Positions 25,858 through 36,500 are shown, counted from the first letter of the stretch. The stretch is DNA of 64,000 nt from Agapetus fuscipes (GCA_951799405.1 OX637342.1:16291298-16355297), one strand, 5' to 3'. Numbers and translations: made by a program. Notes: generated by a model from the letters alone, not told the origin.

Positions 25858-26293
25858 GATGGTCCATTTTTGTATTTCTGGATGGTCCAGAAGCGCTATT
25901 CGGCTAAATTCCTTACACTTTCCAAGTCGGAGCTTGCTAGTGCTTGCGAAAGAACTATATACATAAAAACAATCACGGAACACCTAACTTTTGGACACGA
26001 ATCGCTATCACGTCGCCTTAGGACCTGCTGCACCTACCTCCAATCAATGGTAAGGACCTCGGTTAAATATTTCTCGGAAGTGGGTAATAATATGATGGAA
26101 TTTGAACAGGAAATATGATGTACTCTACATCAGCTGATTTACGTATGTGCAACCATTTTTTTTATTTGATGGGAGAAATCACACTCAATATTGATTTTTG
26201 TCTGATTGTTTGGTGCAACATGCCCCATGAGGTCGTTAAGAATTTCTCAGAATAGCGCTTCTGGACCATCTATAAATACAAAAATGGACCATC
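25858..26293. mobile_element. MITE M6, TA duplication
   Basis: Inverted ends GATGGTCCATTTTTGTATTT (about 58 bp with mismatches, including GGTCCAGAAGCGCTATTC) between TA dinucleotides at 25856-25857 and 26294-26295, as for Tc1/mariner-type insertions. Contains an M9-type element. Confidence 0.75.
26021..26231 (-). mobile_element. M9-type MITE nested in M6
   Basis: Shares GTGGGTAATAATATGATGG, GAACAGGAAATATGATGTAC and TTTGGTGCAACA with the M9 copy at 57895-58134 (complement). Its ends read GGACCTGCTGCACC and GGTGCAACATGCCCC. Confidence 0.7.
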
Positions 26294-26382
26294 TACAGAC
26301 ATCCGAGATGTGAATTTGAAGGAAGATGAACAAGACATCGTGAGTTCAAAGGAAGTTCAACGAAAAGGTGGCGCAGTGTAAG

Positions 26383-26552
26383 AGCCCGTTGCCACTTGTC
26401 GGGTGTCGTGTATATTCATCAGAGTTTCCAGTTGCAGAACATTTCGGACGAAATCGGTTTCCGACAAGTGTGAATAGCTCCATACATAATGTTCTGCCCC
26501 TGGAACCTCCGATTAATATACGGATCCGACACCCGACAAGTGGGAACAGGCT
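26383..26552. mobile_element. MITE M7, 170 bp
   Basis: Starts AGCCCGTTGCCACTTGTCGG, ends with the imperfect complement; flanked by GTAAG (26378-26382 and 26553-26557). Confidence 0.75.
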
Positions 26553-26609
26553 GTAAGGCGCTGAATGTTTCAGTCCAATCGTTACGCTACGCTACTAAGC
26601 TGCACATAT

Positions 26610-27378
26610 AGCCGCGTTTTTCCCCGAGGGGGCTGGTACTCATTTTGTTGTGAACCTTTCCGGTATTTTACTTTGGGTTTGAAATAAACACCGAAACGGG
26701 AAATAATTTCTGACACCCGCTGTGGGATTCGAGCCCGAGCCTTCGGAATAGTATTGTAACGAAATACACTGGTAGATGCTTATTGGTGTACGTGTGTTTT
26801 GAGAGAATGTTCTGGCCCAGACGATTGTAATTGTAAGGTGTGTATGTAGGTAGGAAATGGACTCTTCAAGAAATAAATATGTCCAGAATCGTCTATACAA
26901 GTGTGGTGGTGGAACTTTCTAGGGCCTGCTTGAATGGCCCCTAGGTTCCGCTATAAGAAGGGTGACAATCGGCTGGAGCGAGTAGTCTTTCAAAGCACTC
27001 ACACAGTGGAACAGCTAGTTACTAGGGCGACCAATATGGTGTAAAATAACTGTAATCTGTACAAAATAAAAAAGCGTGTTAAAATAAATCTGTTAAATTA
27101 AGTCTGTTAAAATAAATCTATTGTAAGAAAGTCTGTGTAAATAAACTGTATGGCTAAGGCTTGGTTTTTTCAACGTTAGCTTATGTGACTTTAAACTGAT
27201 AACAAAACTACCCACACGATTGACATAAGTGCTTCCTTTTCATTCAGTATAAAGTCGCTATGCTAACGGTGAAAATACTGGGCCTAACTTGTGTTGAACT
27301 TGTGTTTTAATTAAGGACTCTCGGAAGAAACGTAACAGTATGCAAGAACTCTACCAACTGAGCTAGCGAACAGGCATG
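26610..27378 (-). repeat. SINE-G copy split by a solo LTR
   Basis: Parts 26610-26754 and 27338-27378. Removing the LTR and one GTAT joins CCTTCGGAATAGTAT to GCAAGAACTCTACCAACTG, the normal SINE-G head (reversed). Confidence 0.85.
26755..27337 (+). mobile_element. Solo LTR (583 bp), Ty3/gypsy-like
   Basis: TGTAACG...CGTAACA ends, 4-bp duplication GTAT (26751-26754 and 27338-27341). Inside: TATA-like CTATAAGAAGGG at about 26950 and several AATAAA-type signals after 27060. No internal region or second LTR. A 4-bp duplication fits Ty3/gypsy; other LTR classes are not excluded. Confidence 0.85.
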
Positions 27379-27594
27379 GAATTGCACAAAAAAACAGAGT
27401 TGTTTTTTTTTACAAAACTCAAATGAAATGTATTTTAAAATCGTGGGAAAAGCGAAATGTTATAATCATCAGTAAAGCAGGAAGGCATTTATTGCCTTCG
27501 GAAATCACAAGCAAAAAGTCATTACGCTAAATAAGCAAAAACTTCAGTTTAAAAAAGCAAACATCAGTGTAAAAACAGAATTCGTTAAAATGCT

Positions 27595-27762
27595 AAATCT
27601 ATAATCTAAGATGAGATATATTAAAATTTAGGTTTCGTAGTTGATACGTGCCCACAAGCAAACACGCGTAAGAAAACCCGAACCTCAAATAAACGATAAA
27701 TTGCAGCTCTGTCTTTCTCTCTTTCATTGCACAGAAGGTGGCATTAAACTACTCGTATAATC
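27595..27762 (-). repeat. Rep-A copy, diverged
   Basis: CTATAATCTAAGATGAGATA tail side; CGAACCTCAAATAAACG core. Confidence 0.65.
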
Positions 27763-27974
27763 AAAGTTGCAAGACGTATTAACATTTGAGATTGATTTTA
27801 AATGCATGCTTACAGGCAGACACGTGTGAGTTTCTGTTTACACATGCTGCATGTGTACTTACAAAATAAAAACCAAAATCTTACATTAACGTAAACACTG
27901 CTAATTTTCCGCCTTGCCCAAAACAGGGGCGACATGGAAAAGTGAAACATTTTTTATAGTATGAGCATTGGTTT
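27763..27974 (-). repeat. Rep-A copy
   Basis: Reverse copy, head to head with the next one. Confidence 0.75.
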
Positions 27975-28240
27975 CCTTGACTGATAGGTTGGTATGAGGT
28001 TGACCACCCATACTGTAAAAAATGGTTCACTTTGCCAATGTCACCCCTGTTTCAGAGAAGGTCGGCAAGAGTTGCAGGGCTTATGTTCATTTGTGATTGG
28101 GGTTTTTTATATTGTAGGTCCACATGCGGCATGTGTGAGCGTGAAATTATGCGTGTCTGCTTGTGGGAATGCATTTAATAGATATGAATCTCAAATGATG
28201 GATATCTTTGCAGCTTAGATTGAGATTTAGATTGGTAAGA
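27975..28240 (+). repeat. Rep-A copy, close to consensus
   Basis: CCTTGACTGATAGGTTGG start, GGTCCACATGCGGCATGTG core, tail AGATTGAGATTTAGATTGG. Confidence 0.85.
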
Positions 28241-28511
28241 TTAAGACAATTTTAACGGAATGAATGGTCAGCCTCATACCAATTAAGTACCAACCTATTA
28301 GTGAAGAAACAACAAAATAACAAAATAAAACTCCAGTTTAAACAACAACCAAACTCACCTGGGCATCGTGAGTATAAATCCACATAACTACAGGCAAAAA
28401 AAACCTTTATTTCAATTACTTAGACTTCATGACGTTGATAAAAAAAAAAACTAATTAAAAATGTCGCCAACTAGAACAATATTTACTGTTTTGTCGGCGC
28501 GACGTTTAAAG

Positions 28512-28676
28512 TGTTGAGAAATATTAGGTAGGTATATATGTTACATCACTACTAAATTATAATTGTTGTCTCTGGTACTTCTTCCTGTCATCAGCATGGC
28601 TGACTAATAAAAATATATTGTGAATTCGTAAATATAATAGTTTTAATTAATCAACCCTCGATCCCACAACTTAACA
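28512..28676 (+). repeat. copia 5' LTR
   Basis: TGTTGAGAAATATTAGGTAG to CCCACAACTTAACA, with AATAAAAATA at about 28606. Confidence 0.97.
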
Positions 28677-28692
28677 TGGTAGCAGAACGTGG
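28677..28692 (+). other. Primer-binding site
   Basis: TGGTAGCAGAACGTGG. Its first ten bases match the complement of the 3' end of insect initiator tRNA-Met (TGGTAGCAGA), a usual copia-type primer. Confidence 0.75.
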
Positions 28693-28773
28693 TTAATAGT
28701 GAGTGAGGTTGATTAATAGTGAAGTATATTTTGGGGTTGCGATCCGCGCAGTAAAAAAGGATAGTAAAAAAAA

Positions 28774-31700
28774 ATGGCTGGCACTGCTCTGTCTAATTTA
28801 CCATTTTTGGATGAGAAGTCAAACTTTAGTACGTGGAAATTTCGTCTAAAACTTATTCTACAGGAGAAGCAGGTTGAATATGTGTTGGATGAAAGTGAAA
28901 TTCATACAGAAAAATCCAAAAAGGATGATGCGAAAGCTAAATCAATCTTGGCTCAAAGCGTGTCTGATAAATATATAGAAATCATTAAGGATGGCAGAAC
29001 TGCAAGAGAAATGCTTCATTTTCTTCAAAATGTTTTTGAAAGAAAAAGTGTTTTCAACAGATTCCACTTGAAACGCAAATTAATAACATTGAAATGCAAT
29101 AATGAGCCGCTGCAGCAATACCTAATCAAGTTTAGTTCGATTATCAGCGACCTGAAAGCCATCGACGTCAAAGTAGACGAAGAAGATCAAATTTGTTACC
29201 TACTCTCATCACTGCCGAAAGAATATGATCCTGTAATTACATCAATAGAAACAATGGCTTCAGAAAAGAAGTTAAGTTTTGATTTTGTCAAGGCCAGACT
29301 GTTGGATGCCGAAACTAAGATCAGCACCGATACAGTGAACCAGGAGAACGCATTTATGATGTACTGTTACACATGCGGGAAACCAGGGCACAAGTCTTAT
29401 GAGTGTAGTACTGGTAATAAGGAACAAGGAAAATACAGAGGAGGACGGAACCAAGGTCAAGGTCGAGGTTATGGTCAAAATCGCAGAGGAAGAGGCAGAT
29501 TTCAAGGACGAGTATCCCGAGGCAGAGGCTTCCCGGGACAAGGTGCTACTTCATTAATGAGTGAATCGGAGATCGGTTTTGTAGCCAGTGAAAATGTTTT
29601 TAGTGCTGAAAGTATAAACAAAGGCTATGATATCACCTTCATTGTGGACTCAGGGTGCACACAACATCTTGTAAGTGAAAAATTTGAAAAATACATGACA
29701 AACATTCAAATACTAGATAAAAGTGTAAAAATATTAGTTGCAAATGGCCAGTACATTAATGCTTACAAAAAAGGTAATTTAAAAATAAAATACAAAAACT
29801 TAAAAATAAATGTTGATGCTTTAATTGTAGAAAACATAATCTATAACTTACTCTCAGTCAAAAAGATAACCGAGGCCGGATTTCATGTAAAGTTTGATAA
29901 ATATAAAGTTGTTATTACTGGAAAGAATTCATTTGTTACTGGTAATTCTGATGGAAAATTGTACAAATTAAATGCTAATGTATGTCATGAAGTGTGTAAT
30001 ATTAGTACAGGTAAAAACCAATGTGATGATGTTCTTTGGCACAAACGTCTGGGCCATTTAAATAGAAAATGTTTGGGTATTATGCACCTACCAATAAGTA
30101 ATAAAACGTGCAGCCCATGTATGGAAGGAAAGGCAACTAGAGAACCATTTCAGCAGACAACAAGACCAAGATCTAAAAGAGTAGCAGAAATGTTGCACAC
30201 AGACATAGCGGGACCTGTCAAGGAGTGTGGACTAAATGGTGAGAAATATTTCATGACGGTATTAGATGATTATTCTCATTTCTGTGTAGTGTTCCCTTTG
30301 GTAAACAAATCTGAAGCAACAGAGAAACTGATTGACTATATAAGAAGGATTGAAAATGAAACTGGAAGTACAGTTCAGCGAATCAGGTGCGACAATGGCG
30401 GGGAATATACAGCCAACAAGTTAAAAGATTTTTGTAAGAAAAAAGGAATAAGTTTAGAATATACTTTACCCTACACAAAACAGTCCAACGGTGTAGCGGA
30501 AAGATTAAATCGTACCTTGTGTGATAAGGTAAGAACTTTATTTGCAGATACTAATTTGCCCAAAACTTTATGGTGCGAAGCTATTCAATGTGCTGCCTAT
30601 CAGCTGAACAGGTCACCTTCATCAGCAATAAATTATAAAACACCGTGTTTCATGAAAAATGGAACCTGTGACCTATCAAGACTAAGAGCTTTTGGCGCAA
30701 AGGCGTGGGCCACTATAGTACCTCAACGCGACAAACTGAATAAAAGAGGAAAAGAGACAAGAATGGTTGGCTATAATACAGTGGGATATAGATTATGGAA
30801 TCCAGAAGAAAATTCAATAATAATATCAAGAGATGTGAGATTTGATGAAAGTGATACAGTATACAAAAAGGAAGAAAACGAGGAAAGAAGATATATTCAA
30901 GAAGAAGAAGAAGAAAACCAAGAAAATAAAATAGAGATGAGACAAGAAGAGAAACAAGAAACTGAGAATTTGGAAGGAAAAGGAAACAAACAAGTCACTG
31001 ATGAGGGAAATTCAAACAAAGATGCAACAAGAGAAGAGAAAACAACAAGATCAGGAAGAATAGTAACACAACCTGCACATCTTGATGAGTATGAGACAAA
31101 TATAGTTATTTGCTTGAGCGCAAATACACCTAGCTCCTATGAAGAGGCTATAAGCAATACAGAATGGAAAGAAGCTATCAATAAAGAGTTACAAGCACTT
31201 GAAAAATTAGAGACCTGGGAAGAAAAAGAATTACCCAAAGGAAAGAAAGCTATTGATACCAAATGGATTTTTAAAGAAAAAGATGAAGAAACCAAAAAGG
31301 CTAGACTAGTTGTGAAAGGATTCCAACAGCAGAAAGGAGATATTTTTGATAGCAATTATGCCCCTGTTGCGAGACACTCTACAGTGAGAATGTTTCTATC
31401 AAAGGCAGTCCAAGAAGACTTAATGATTACACAACTTGATATACCATCAGCGTTTTTAAACGGAAAACTAAAGTCAGATGTATACATAAAAGTTCCTCAA
31501 GGATTGAAATCAAAGAATTCAAATACAGTATTAAAACTAAGAAGAGCATTGTATGGATTGACTGAATCACCAAAGTGTTGGAATGAGACAATAGATAATT
31601 TTGCTAAGAAAAATAAATTTCAAAGGTCAGAATATGACTACTGTCTTTACTACAAAAACGACACCTGGATGCTGATATATGTAGATGATATCTTAATAAT

Positions 31701-32595
31701 GGGAAATGGGAGAGATATCATAAAGGCACTAAATAATGAATTTGATGCTAAATACTTAGGCGAAGTAAGAAAATTTCTTGGCATGGAAATCAAACGAAGT
31801 AACAACACCTTGATAATAAAACAAGAAACCATGATAGAGAATATCCTTAAAAGATTTAATATGACTGACTGCAAAGGAATAAAGACACCAATAGAAATAC
31901 AATATAATATACAAGTTAATGAAGATGATGAAATACTGGATGTGCCTTATCGTGAATTAATTGGATGTTTAATATACCTGACAGTAACATCAAGACCAGA
32001 TTTGACATTTGCTGTTTCATATCTCAGTAGATATCTGGATAAGCCGAATGAGAGTCTATGGAAGGCTGGTAAAAGAGTCCTGCGCTATCTTAAGGAGACT
32101 AAGGACAAAGGGCTTATTTTTAGAAAAATTGAAGATGCAAACTTATATGGATACTCAGATTCAGATTGGGCTGGTGATAGAAGAGATAGAAAGAGCGTAA
32201 GTGGAGGCATAATCCTACATGGAGCAAATCCCATAGCCTGGTTCTCGAAGAAACAATCATGTGTTGCTTTGTCAACAGCAGAAGCTGAGTACATAGCTGC
32301 TGCTGCCACTGCACAAGAGTTGGTAAATCTTAAGGGCCTGAGTAAACATCTTAACAACAACTGTGATGCTTTATTACTCGTTGATAATATAAGTGCTATA
32401 TCTATGTCTAAAAGTTATGAAAATTCTAAGCGAACCAAACATATAGATATAAGAGCTCATTTCCTTAAAGACATTGTTGAAAGGAACATCATCTCAATTG
32501 AGTATGTAAATTCTAATAACAATTTAGCTGATTTAATGACTAAAAGCCTGTGTAAAGAAAAGTTTGTAAATTTTGTTAACCAAATTATGGATTAA
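28774..32595 (+). CDS. copia gag-pol polyprotein, 1273 residues
   Basis: Single frame from ATG 97 bases after the LTR to TAA. Gag part with Zn knuckle CYTCGKPGHKSYEC (about residue 198) followed by an RG-rich basic run. Protease DSG in FIVDSGCTQHLV (about 292). Integrase HHCC from WHKRLGHLN to CSPCMEGKA (about 423-450) and DDE residues in LHTDIAGPV (about 475), RCDNGGEY (about 540) and NGVAERLN (about 573). Reverse transcriptase with YVDDILI (about 969) and RNase H with SDSDWAGD and STAEAEYIAA (about 1130-1175). No frameshift between gag and pol. No stop or frameshift seen, so potentially active. Expression would start in the 5' LTR. Confidence 0.97.
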   Translation: MAGTALSNLPFLDEKSNFSTWKFRLKLILQEKQVEYVLDESEIHTEKSKKDDAKAKSILAQSVSDKYIEIIKDGRTAREMLHFLQNVFERKSVFNRFHLKRKLITLKCNNEPLQQYLIKFSSIISDLKAIDVKVDEEDQICYLLSSLPKEYDPVITSIETMASEKKLSFDFVKARLLDAETKISTDTVNQENAFMMYCYTCGKPGHKSYECSTGNKEQGKYRGGRNQGQGRGYGQNRRGRGRFQGRVSRGRGFPGQGATSLMSESEIGFVASENVFSAESINKGYDITFIVDSGCTQHLVSEKFEKYMTNIQILDKSVKILVANGQYINAYKKGNLKIKYKNLKINVDALIVENIIYNLLSVKKITEAGFHVKFDKYKVVITGKNSFVTGNSDGKLYKLNANVCHEVCNISTGKNQCDDVLWHKRLGHLNRKCLGIMHLPISNKTCSPCMEGKATREPFQQTTRPRSKRVAEMLHTDIAGPVKECGLNGEKYFMTVLDDYSHFCVVFPLVNKSEATEKLIDYIRRIENETGSTVQRIRCDNGGEYTANKLKDFCKKKGISLEYTLPYTKQSNGVAERLNRTLCDKVRTLFADTNLPKTLWCEAIQCAAYQLNRSPSSAINYKTPCFMKNGTCDLSRLRAFGAKAWATIVPQRDKLNKRGKETRMVGYNTVGYRLWNPEENSIIISRDVRFDESDTVYKKEENEERRYIQEEEEENQENKIEMRQEEKQETENLEGKGNKQVTDEGNSNKDATREEKTTRSGRIVTQPAHLDEYETNIVICLSANTPSSYEEAISNTEWKEAINKELQALEKLETWEEKELPKGKKAIDTKWIFKEKDEETKKARLVVKGFQQQKGDIFDSNYAPVARHSTVRMFLSKAVQEDLMITQLDIPSAFLNGKLKSDVYIKVPQGLKSKNSNTVLKLRRALYGLTESPKCWNETIDNFAKKNKFQRSEYDYCLYYKNDTWMLIYVDDILIMGNGRDIIKALNNEFDAKYLGEVRKFLGMEIKRSNNTLIIKQETMIENILKRFNMTDCKGIKTPIEIQYNIQVNEDDEILDVPYRELIGCLIYLTVTSRPDLTFAVSYLSRYLDKPNESLWKAGKRVLRYLKETKDKGLIFRKIEDANLYGYSDSDWAGDRRDRKSVSGGIILHGANPIAWFSKKQSCVALSTAEAEYIAAAATAQELVNLKGLSKHLNNNCDALLLVDNISAISMSKSYENSKRTKHIDIRAHFLKDIVERNIISIEYVNSNNNLADLMTKSLCKEKFVNFVNQIMD

Positions 32596-32820
32596 TTTAA
32601 ATTTTAGTTTATAAAGAGTATTTTCCTAAAGTTGATTTTAGAGTTAAGAGTCACTAAGGTTATTTTGTTTAATGATAAATCTTTATAAAATGTATTCATA
32701 AAGTAGAGCTGTTGTAAAATAAAGAACTAAATAGTAATTGTTGTAACTTAAGTTTATTTTGCTTGTTTAAAAATGCTCATATTTTATAGGCAAATTTAAT
32801 ATGTTATTCTAAGTTAAATT

Positions 32821-32830
32821 TGAGGAGGAG
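32821..32830 (+). other. Polypurine tract
   Basis: TGAGGAGGAG immediately before the 3' LTR; plus-strand priming site. Confidence 0.85.
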
Positions 32831-32995
32831 TGTTGAGAAATATTAGGTAGGTATATATGTTACATCACTACTAAATTATAATTGTTGTCTCTGGTACTTC
32901 TTCCTGTCATCAGCATGGCTGACTAATAAAAATATATTGTGAATTCGTAAATATAATAGTTTTAATTAATCAACCCTCGATCCCACAACTTAACA
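32831..32995 (+). repeat. copia 3' LTR
   Basis: Same 165 bases as the 5' LTR; followed by TAAAG. Confidence 0.97.
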
Positions 32996-33214
32996 TAAAG
33001 TAGGTTTCATATTTAAAAAAAATGTGACGTTTTCCAGCCCCGACGTCACAACGCGACAATGGTCGGAAGGCAACTGAATAATCCAAACGGAATTTTCTGA
33101 CACTGGGCGTAAAAAAGAGGTAAGAAATGGGCAATCCATGAGGAGACGAATTAAAGTATAATGACCCATTTTCAATCAAAACTTACTTGTGTAAGTTTTT
33201 TCTCACCAATCAAC

Positions 33215-33640
33215 ATGACTCTGACTCTGAAGGAAATGAAAGAAGTGTGTAAGGACATAAAGAAATGGCGGTTGATCTGTAATGTTGTCGGCTAGGGTTT
33301 TTTAAAATTTATTTTCTGTTTAGTTTTTGTATGTCCATGTATATTATTGTTTATTGATTTAAAAAATGTAATCTGTTGTCTATGTTTCTTGACTTATAGG
33401 TTGATATGCGGCTGACCACACATGCTGTAGAAAATGGTTCACTTTGCCAATGTCACCCCTGTTTCAGGAAAGGTCGGCTGGAGTTGCAGGGTGTATGTTC
33501 ATTTGAGATTCGGGTATTTATATTGTAGGTCCACATGCGGCATGTTTAAACGCGAACTTATACGTGTCTGCTTGTGAAAATGCATATAATGTGAATCTTT
33601 AATGTTACATGTATTTGCAACTTAGATTCGATTAGATAAC
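33215..33640 (+). mobile_element. LINE-B 3' end with Rep-A as 3' UTR
   Basis: 33215-33295 reads MTLTLKEMKEVCKDIKKWRL then ICNVVG-stop, the C-terminus of an RTE-like ORF. A 92-base UTR (GGTTTTTTAAAATTTATT...) leads directly into Rep-A (33388-33640) in the same orientation. Confidence 0.8.
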
Positions 33641-33717
33641 TTCGTTCGTACTTGAAAATGATCGCTCTATAGTATCAACAGTACCCACTCTATGGTTACT
33701 AGAAATCGATGTAAAAT

Positions 33718-34020
33718 GCCACCACCCATACTGTAAAAATGGTTCACTTTGCCAAAATCACCCCTGCTTCAGGGCAGGTCGGCAAGAGTTGCAGGGCTTA
33801 TGTTCATTTGAGATTGGGTTTTTTATATTGTAGGTCCACATGCGGCATGTGTAAGCGCGAAATTATGCATGTCTGCTTGTGGGAATGCATTTAATATGAA
33901 TCTCAAATGATACATGTATTTGCAACTTAGATTAGATAAGATAACTTCGTTCGTACTTGAAAAGGATCGCTCTTTAGTATCATTATTACCCACTCTAGTT
34001 ACTATGTTCAGAAATCGATG
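33718..34020 (+). repeat. Rep-A copy plus flank, tandem duplicate
   Basis: Repeats 33412-33717 including the non-Rep-A flank AACTTCGTTCGTACTTGAAA, GATCGCTCT and AGAAATCGATGTAAA. So an approximately 306-bp segment was duplicated after Rep-A insertion. Confidence 0.8.
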
Positions 34021-34427
34021 TAAAGATGGTAAAGAGTAAAAAACATTTGATTGATTATTTACTTGGAATATCCAGTATCGTAATTAAAACCTCTGAAGCT
34101 CAAATCTGCATCATTAAAACTGCGTTCAGCGTCGAACATTGATGTGAAAATGAATAACTATTTCATGAAAGGAGTCTACGGTATACATCCCACGTCCAAA
34201 GCTCACTATTTACACACAGAAACTGGAGATTTCCGTGAGAAATATCGCTGAAACGCATCTGAAACGTCGTAAAAAAACCATCTTCGAACGTCACAGAAGA
34301 ATTTTATGTTTTTGCCATATTTTGCACACTCGCTTCCTTGATTGTTTTTTTATTATTTAAATTTTACGTCGATATTAATAATATTAGGGTGATTTACTTG
34401 GTGACCGCTGTTTTGTGTGAATCACAC

Positions 34428-34620
34428 CTCAAGCGTCCTCTGCGAGCTTGGTCGTCGCTGTAGAAAGCGCCAATTCTCAATCAAGATCCAGTTATTGCAA
34501 GGCTGGATGGACATTTAGTGATCGGTCATTGGTAAAGGTATATGAATTTTTTACCCAGCGAAGAGAATTTTTTTAAATATAAATGGTATATTTTTTCTGC
34601 TCCGCCGGGATTCTAACAAC
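34428..34620 (-). repeat. SINE-T copy, head missing
   Basis: TTGTGTGAATCACACCTCAA tail, AAAGCGCCAATTCTCAA, body to CTCCGCCGGGATTCTAAC. Confidence 0.75.
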
Positions 34621-34713
34621 AATATGTAACCATTCTGCTCCTGAAGATGCCTCATTAGGCGAAAATGTTCGAGCAAAAAAAAAAAGAATAAAGTGAATTA
34701 AAACCATGTTTTA

Positions 34714-34976
34714 CTAATCTAATCTAATCTAATCTAAGTTGCAAAGATATGTTACATTGGAGATTCACATTACATGCATTCCCACAACCAAGACACGTAC
34801 AAGTTCGCGCTTGCACGTGCCTCATGTGAGCCTACAACATAAAAACCAATCTCAAACGGACATACACCCTGCAACTCTTGCCGTCCTTCCCTGTAACAGG
34901 GGTGACATTGGCAAAGTGAACCATTTTTTACAGCATGGGTGGTCAGCCGCATACCAACCTATAAGTCAAGGAACAC
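34714..34976 (-). repeat. Rep-A copy
   Basis: Tail of four TAATC units; very similar to the copy nested in the hAT MITE, ends CCTATAAGTCAAGG. Confidence 0.88.
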
Positions 34977-35647
34977 CATTTCAGGTGTCCATTCACCACC
35001 AGGAATACCATTTCAATTTTTTAAATATTTAAAAAAAAATTAAATGATATCGTAAAAATCAGTCCACAATGCCACGCACGTAATATTGAAAGGCGGTAAG
35101 AGTTGCAAAGCTTATAGTTTGTGAATTAACATTGTGAAAATTCATTTTAAATTAATAATGTAGGTACTAGAATAAAGCTTTTCTTCACGAATTATTTCAT
35201 TTTTGTCGAGCGCTCTCGGTGCTATCTTGATAATGGTGTGTTAACACCGAAAGCGCTTGAGGAAAAAGACTAGCTTGTGAAGAAAAACTTTGTTTTTTAT
35301 TTTTACGCTATTAAATAAATAGGGTTTTAGTTTCGTATCCATCAAAAAAAATACACATTTTCACGCTTGAATGGGCAAACGTTTCCTAACTGGAGACTTT
35401 TAATATTTAAAAAAAATGACAACAAAACTGTTAAGAAAAAAAATTATATCCAATGTTCTGCCCAAAAAGTAAGAACCTGAGATTGGAAATTCTTTGTTTC
35501 GGTAGAAAAACTACCTATAAACATTACCTTTTTACGAAGGTATAGAAGAATACAGTTTGGTTTATATGCCAAGTCGACGCTATGGGCAAGGGGATAAGGC
35601 GTTGGCACTCGAATTAGCGTTTTTGAAAGTAGCGCAAGTTTGAGTCC

Positions 35648-35885
35648 TGTCGTGTAACTGTAACTCTGTCGCCATTCCGCTAGGGGTGGCCAGAGCCTCT
35701 GCAGAGCTGCCTCCATTTTTTCCTATCCTTACAAACCTCTTTCAATTCATTCATATCCATCACCTTTTTCATGCATTTTCTTCTTTTACGCTCACTTTGT
35801 ACATCCCATTCTTTCACAATCTCCTCAATCTGATCACTCCATACTTTTCTCGGTCGTCCCTTCCCTCTTTTTCCTTTCACACTTT
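35648..35885 (-). pseudogene. LINE-A copy 3, 3' end only
   Basis: Minus strand reads GKRGKGRPRKVWSDQIEEIV to WRQLCRGSGHP-stop and ends GACAGAGTTACAGTTACA. Truncated at CTTTCTTTG. Confidence 0.85.
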
Positions 35886-35999
35886 CTTTGTTTTTTTTTT
35901 ATTTATTTTTATTTACGGACATGATAGTCCAATTACATAATTTTATGTCAAGGTAATTTACAATGAATAGGTAACAAAGAAAGAAAAAAATCAAAGATT

Positions 36000-36186
36000 A
36001 ATAGTGTTCTCAGATTGAGGAAATTGTGTAAGAATGGGATACACAAATTGAGCGTAAAAGAAAGAAATGCATAAAAAATGGATATAAATTAATAATTGAA
36101 AGAGGTATGCAAGGATAGGAAAAAATGGAGGAAAATCTGAAGACGCTCTGGCCTCTCCTAGCGGGATGGCAACAGAATTACAGCTA
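36000..36186 (+). pseudogene. LINE-A copy 4, decayed
   Basis: AGATTGAGGAAATTGTGTAA to GCGGGATGGCAACAGAATTA, same 3' end with many changes. Confidence 0.7.
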
Positions 36187-36427
36187 CGATACATTTCGTT
36201 TTAAATTGTATACTTTGTTACCTAGCGCCCTATTTAAATTACTTTGTCCTGGTTTTCTTTAATTTAAATTAAACAATAGTATATTCCTATACCGTCAAAT
36301 GATAAAATAACTCACACGTTTGTTGAATTGCATCGCTCGTCTCAGCAAAAAATATCAATGTCGCCATTTTATCTTGTCGGTGCATAGTTGCATTAAAATA
36401 TAGGGCGACTGCAAGTAATGGCTCCAT

Positions 36428-36500
36428 GTTAAAACGACACAGTGACAAAACGACACATGACAGATGCTATGTCATGTGATGTTTTTTCATGTGCGTTTAT
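36428..36500. repeat. Small foldback-like hairpin
   Basis: GTTAAAACGACACAGTGACA and CATGTCATGTGATG-type arms, same end sequence as the element at 51466-52503. Confidence 0.55.

Larger units (their letters stand above)
19422..28506. other. Transposon-filled region between the transporter exon and the copia element
   Basis: No cellular exon recognised. It may be a large 5' intron of the SLC6-like gene. Contents are listed separately: hAT MITE, Rep-A copies, SINE-T, LINE-A copy 2, LINE 3' ends, SINE-G, MITEs M6, M7 and M9, and a solo LTR. Confidence 0.6.
28512..32995 (+). mobile_element. Ty1/copia LTR retrotransposon, complete
   Basis: 4484 bp with two 165-bp LTRs that I read as identical (28512-28676 and 32831-32995), TG...CA ends and a 5-bp duplication TAAAG (28507-28511 and 32996-33000). 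Primer site directly after the 5' LTR, purine tract directly before the 3' LTR, and one intact gag-pol frame. Identical LTRs imply a recent insertion. Domain order protease-integrase-RT-RNase H is that of Ty1/copia. Confidence 0.97.
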
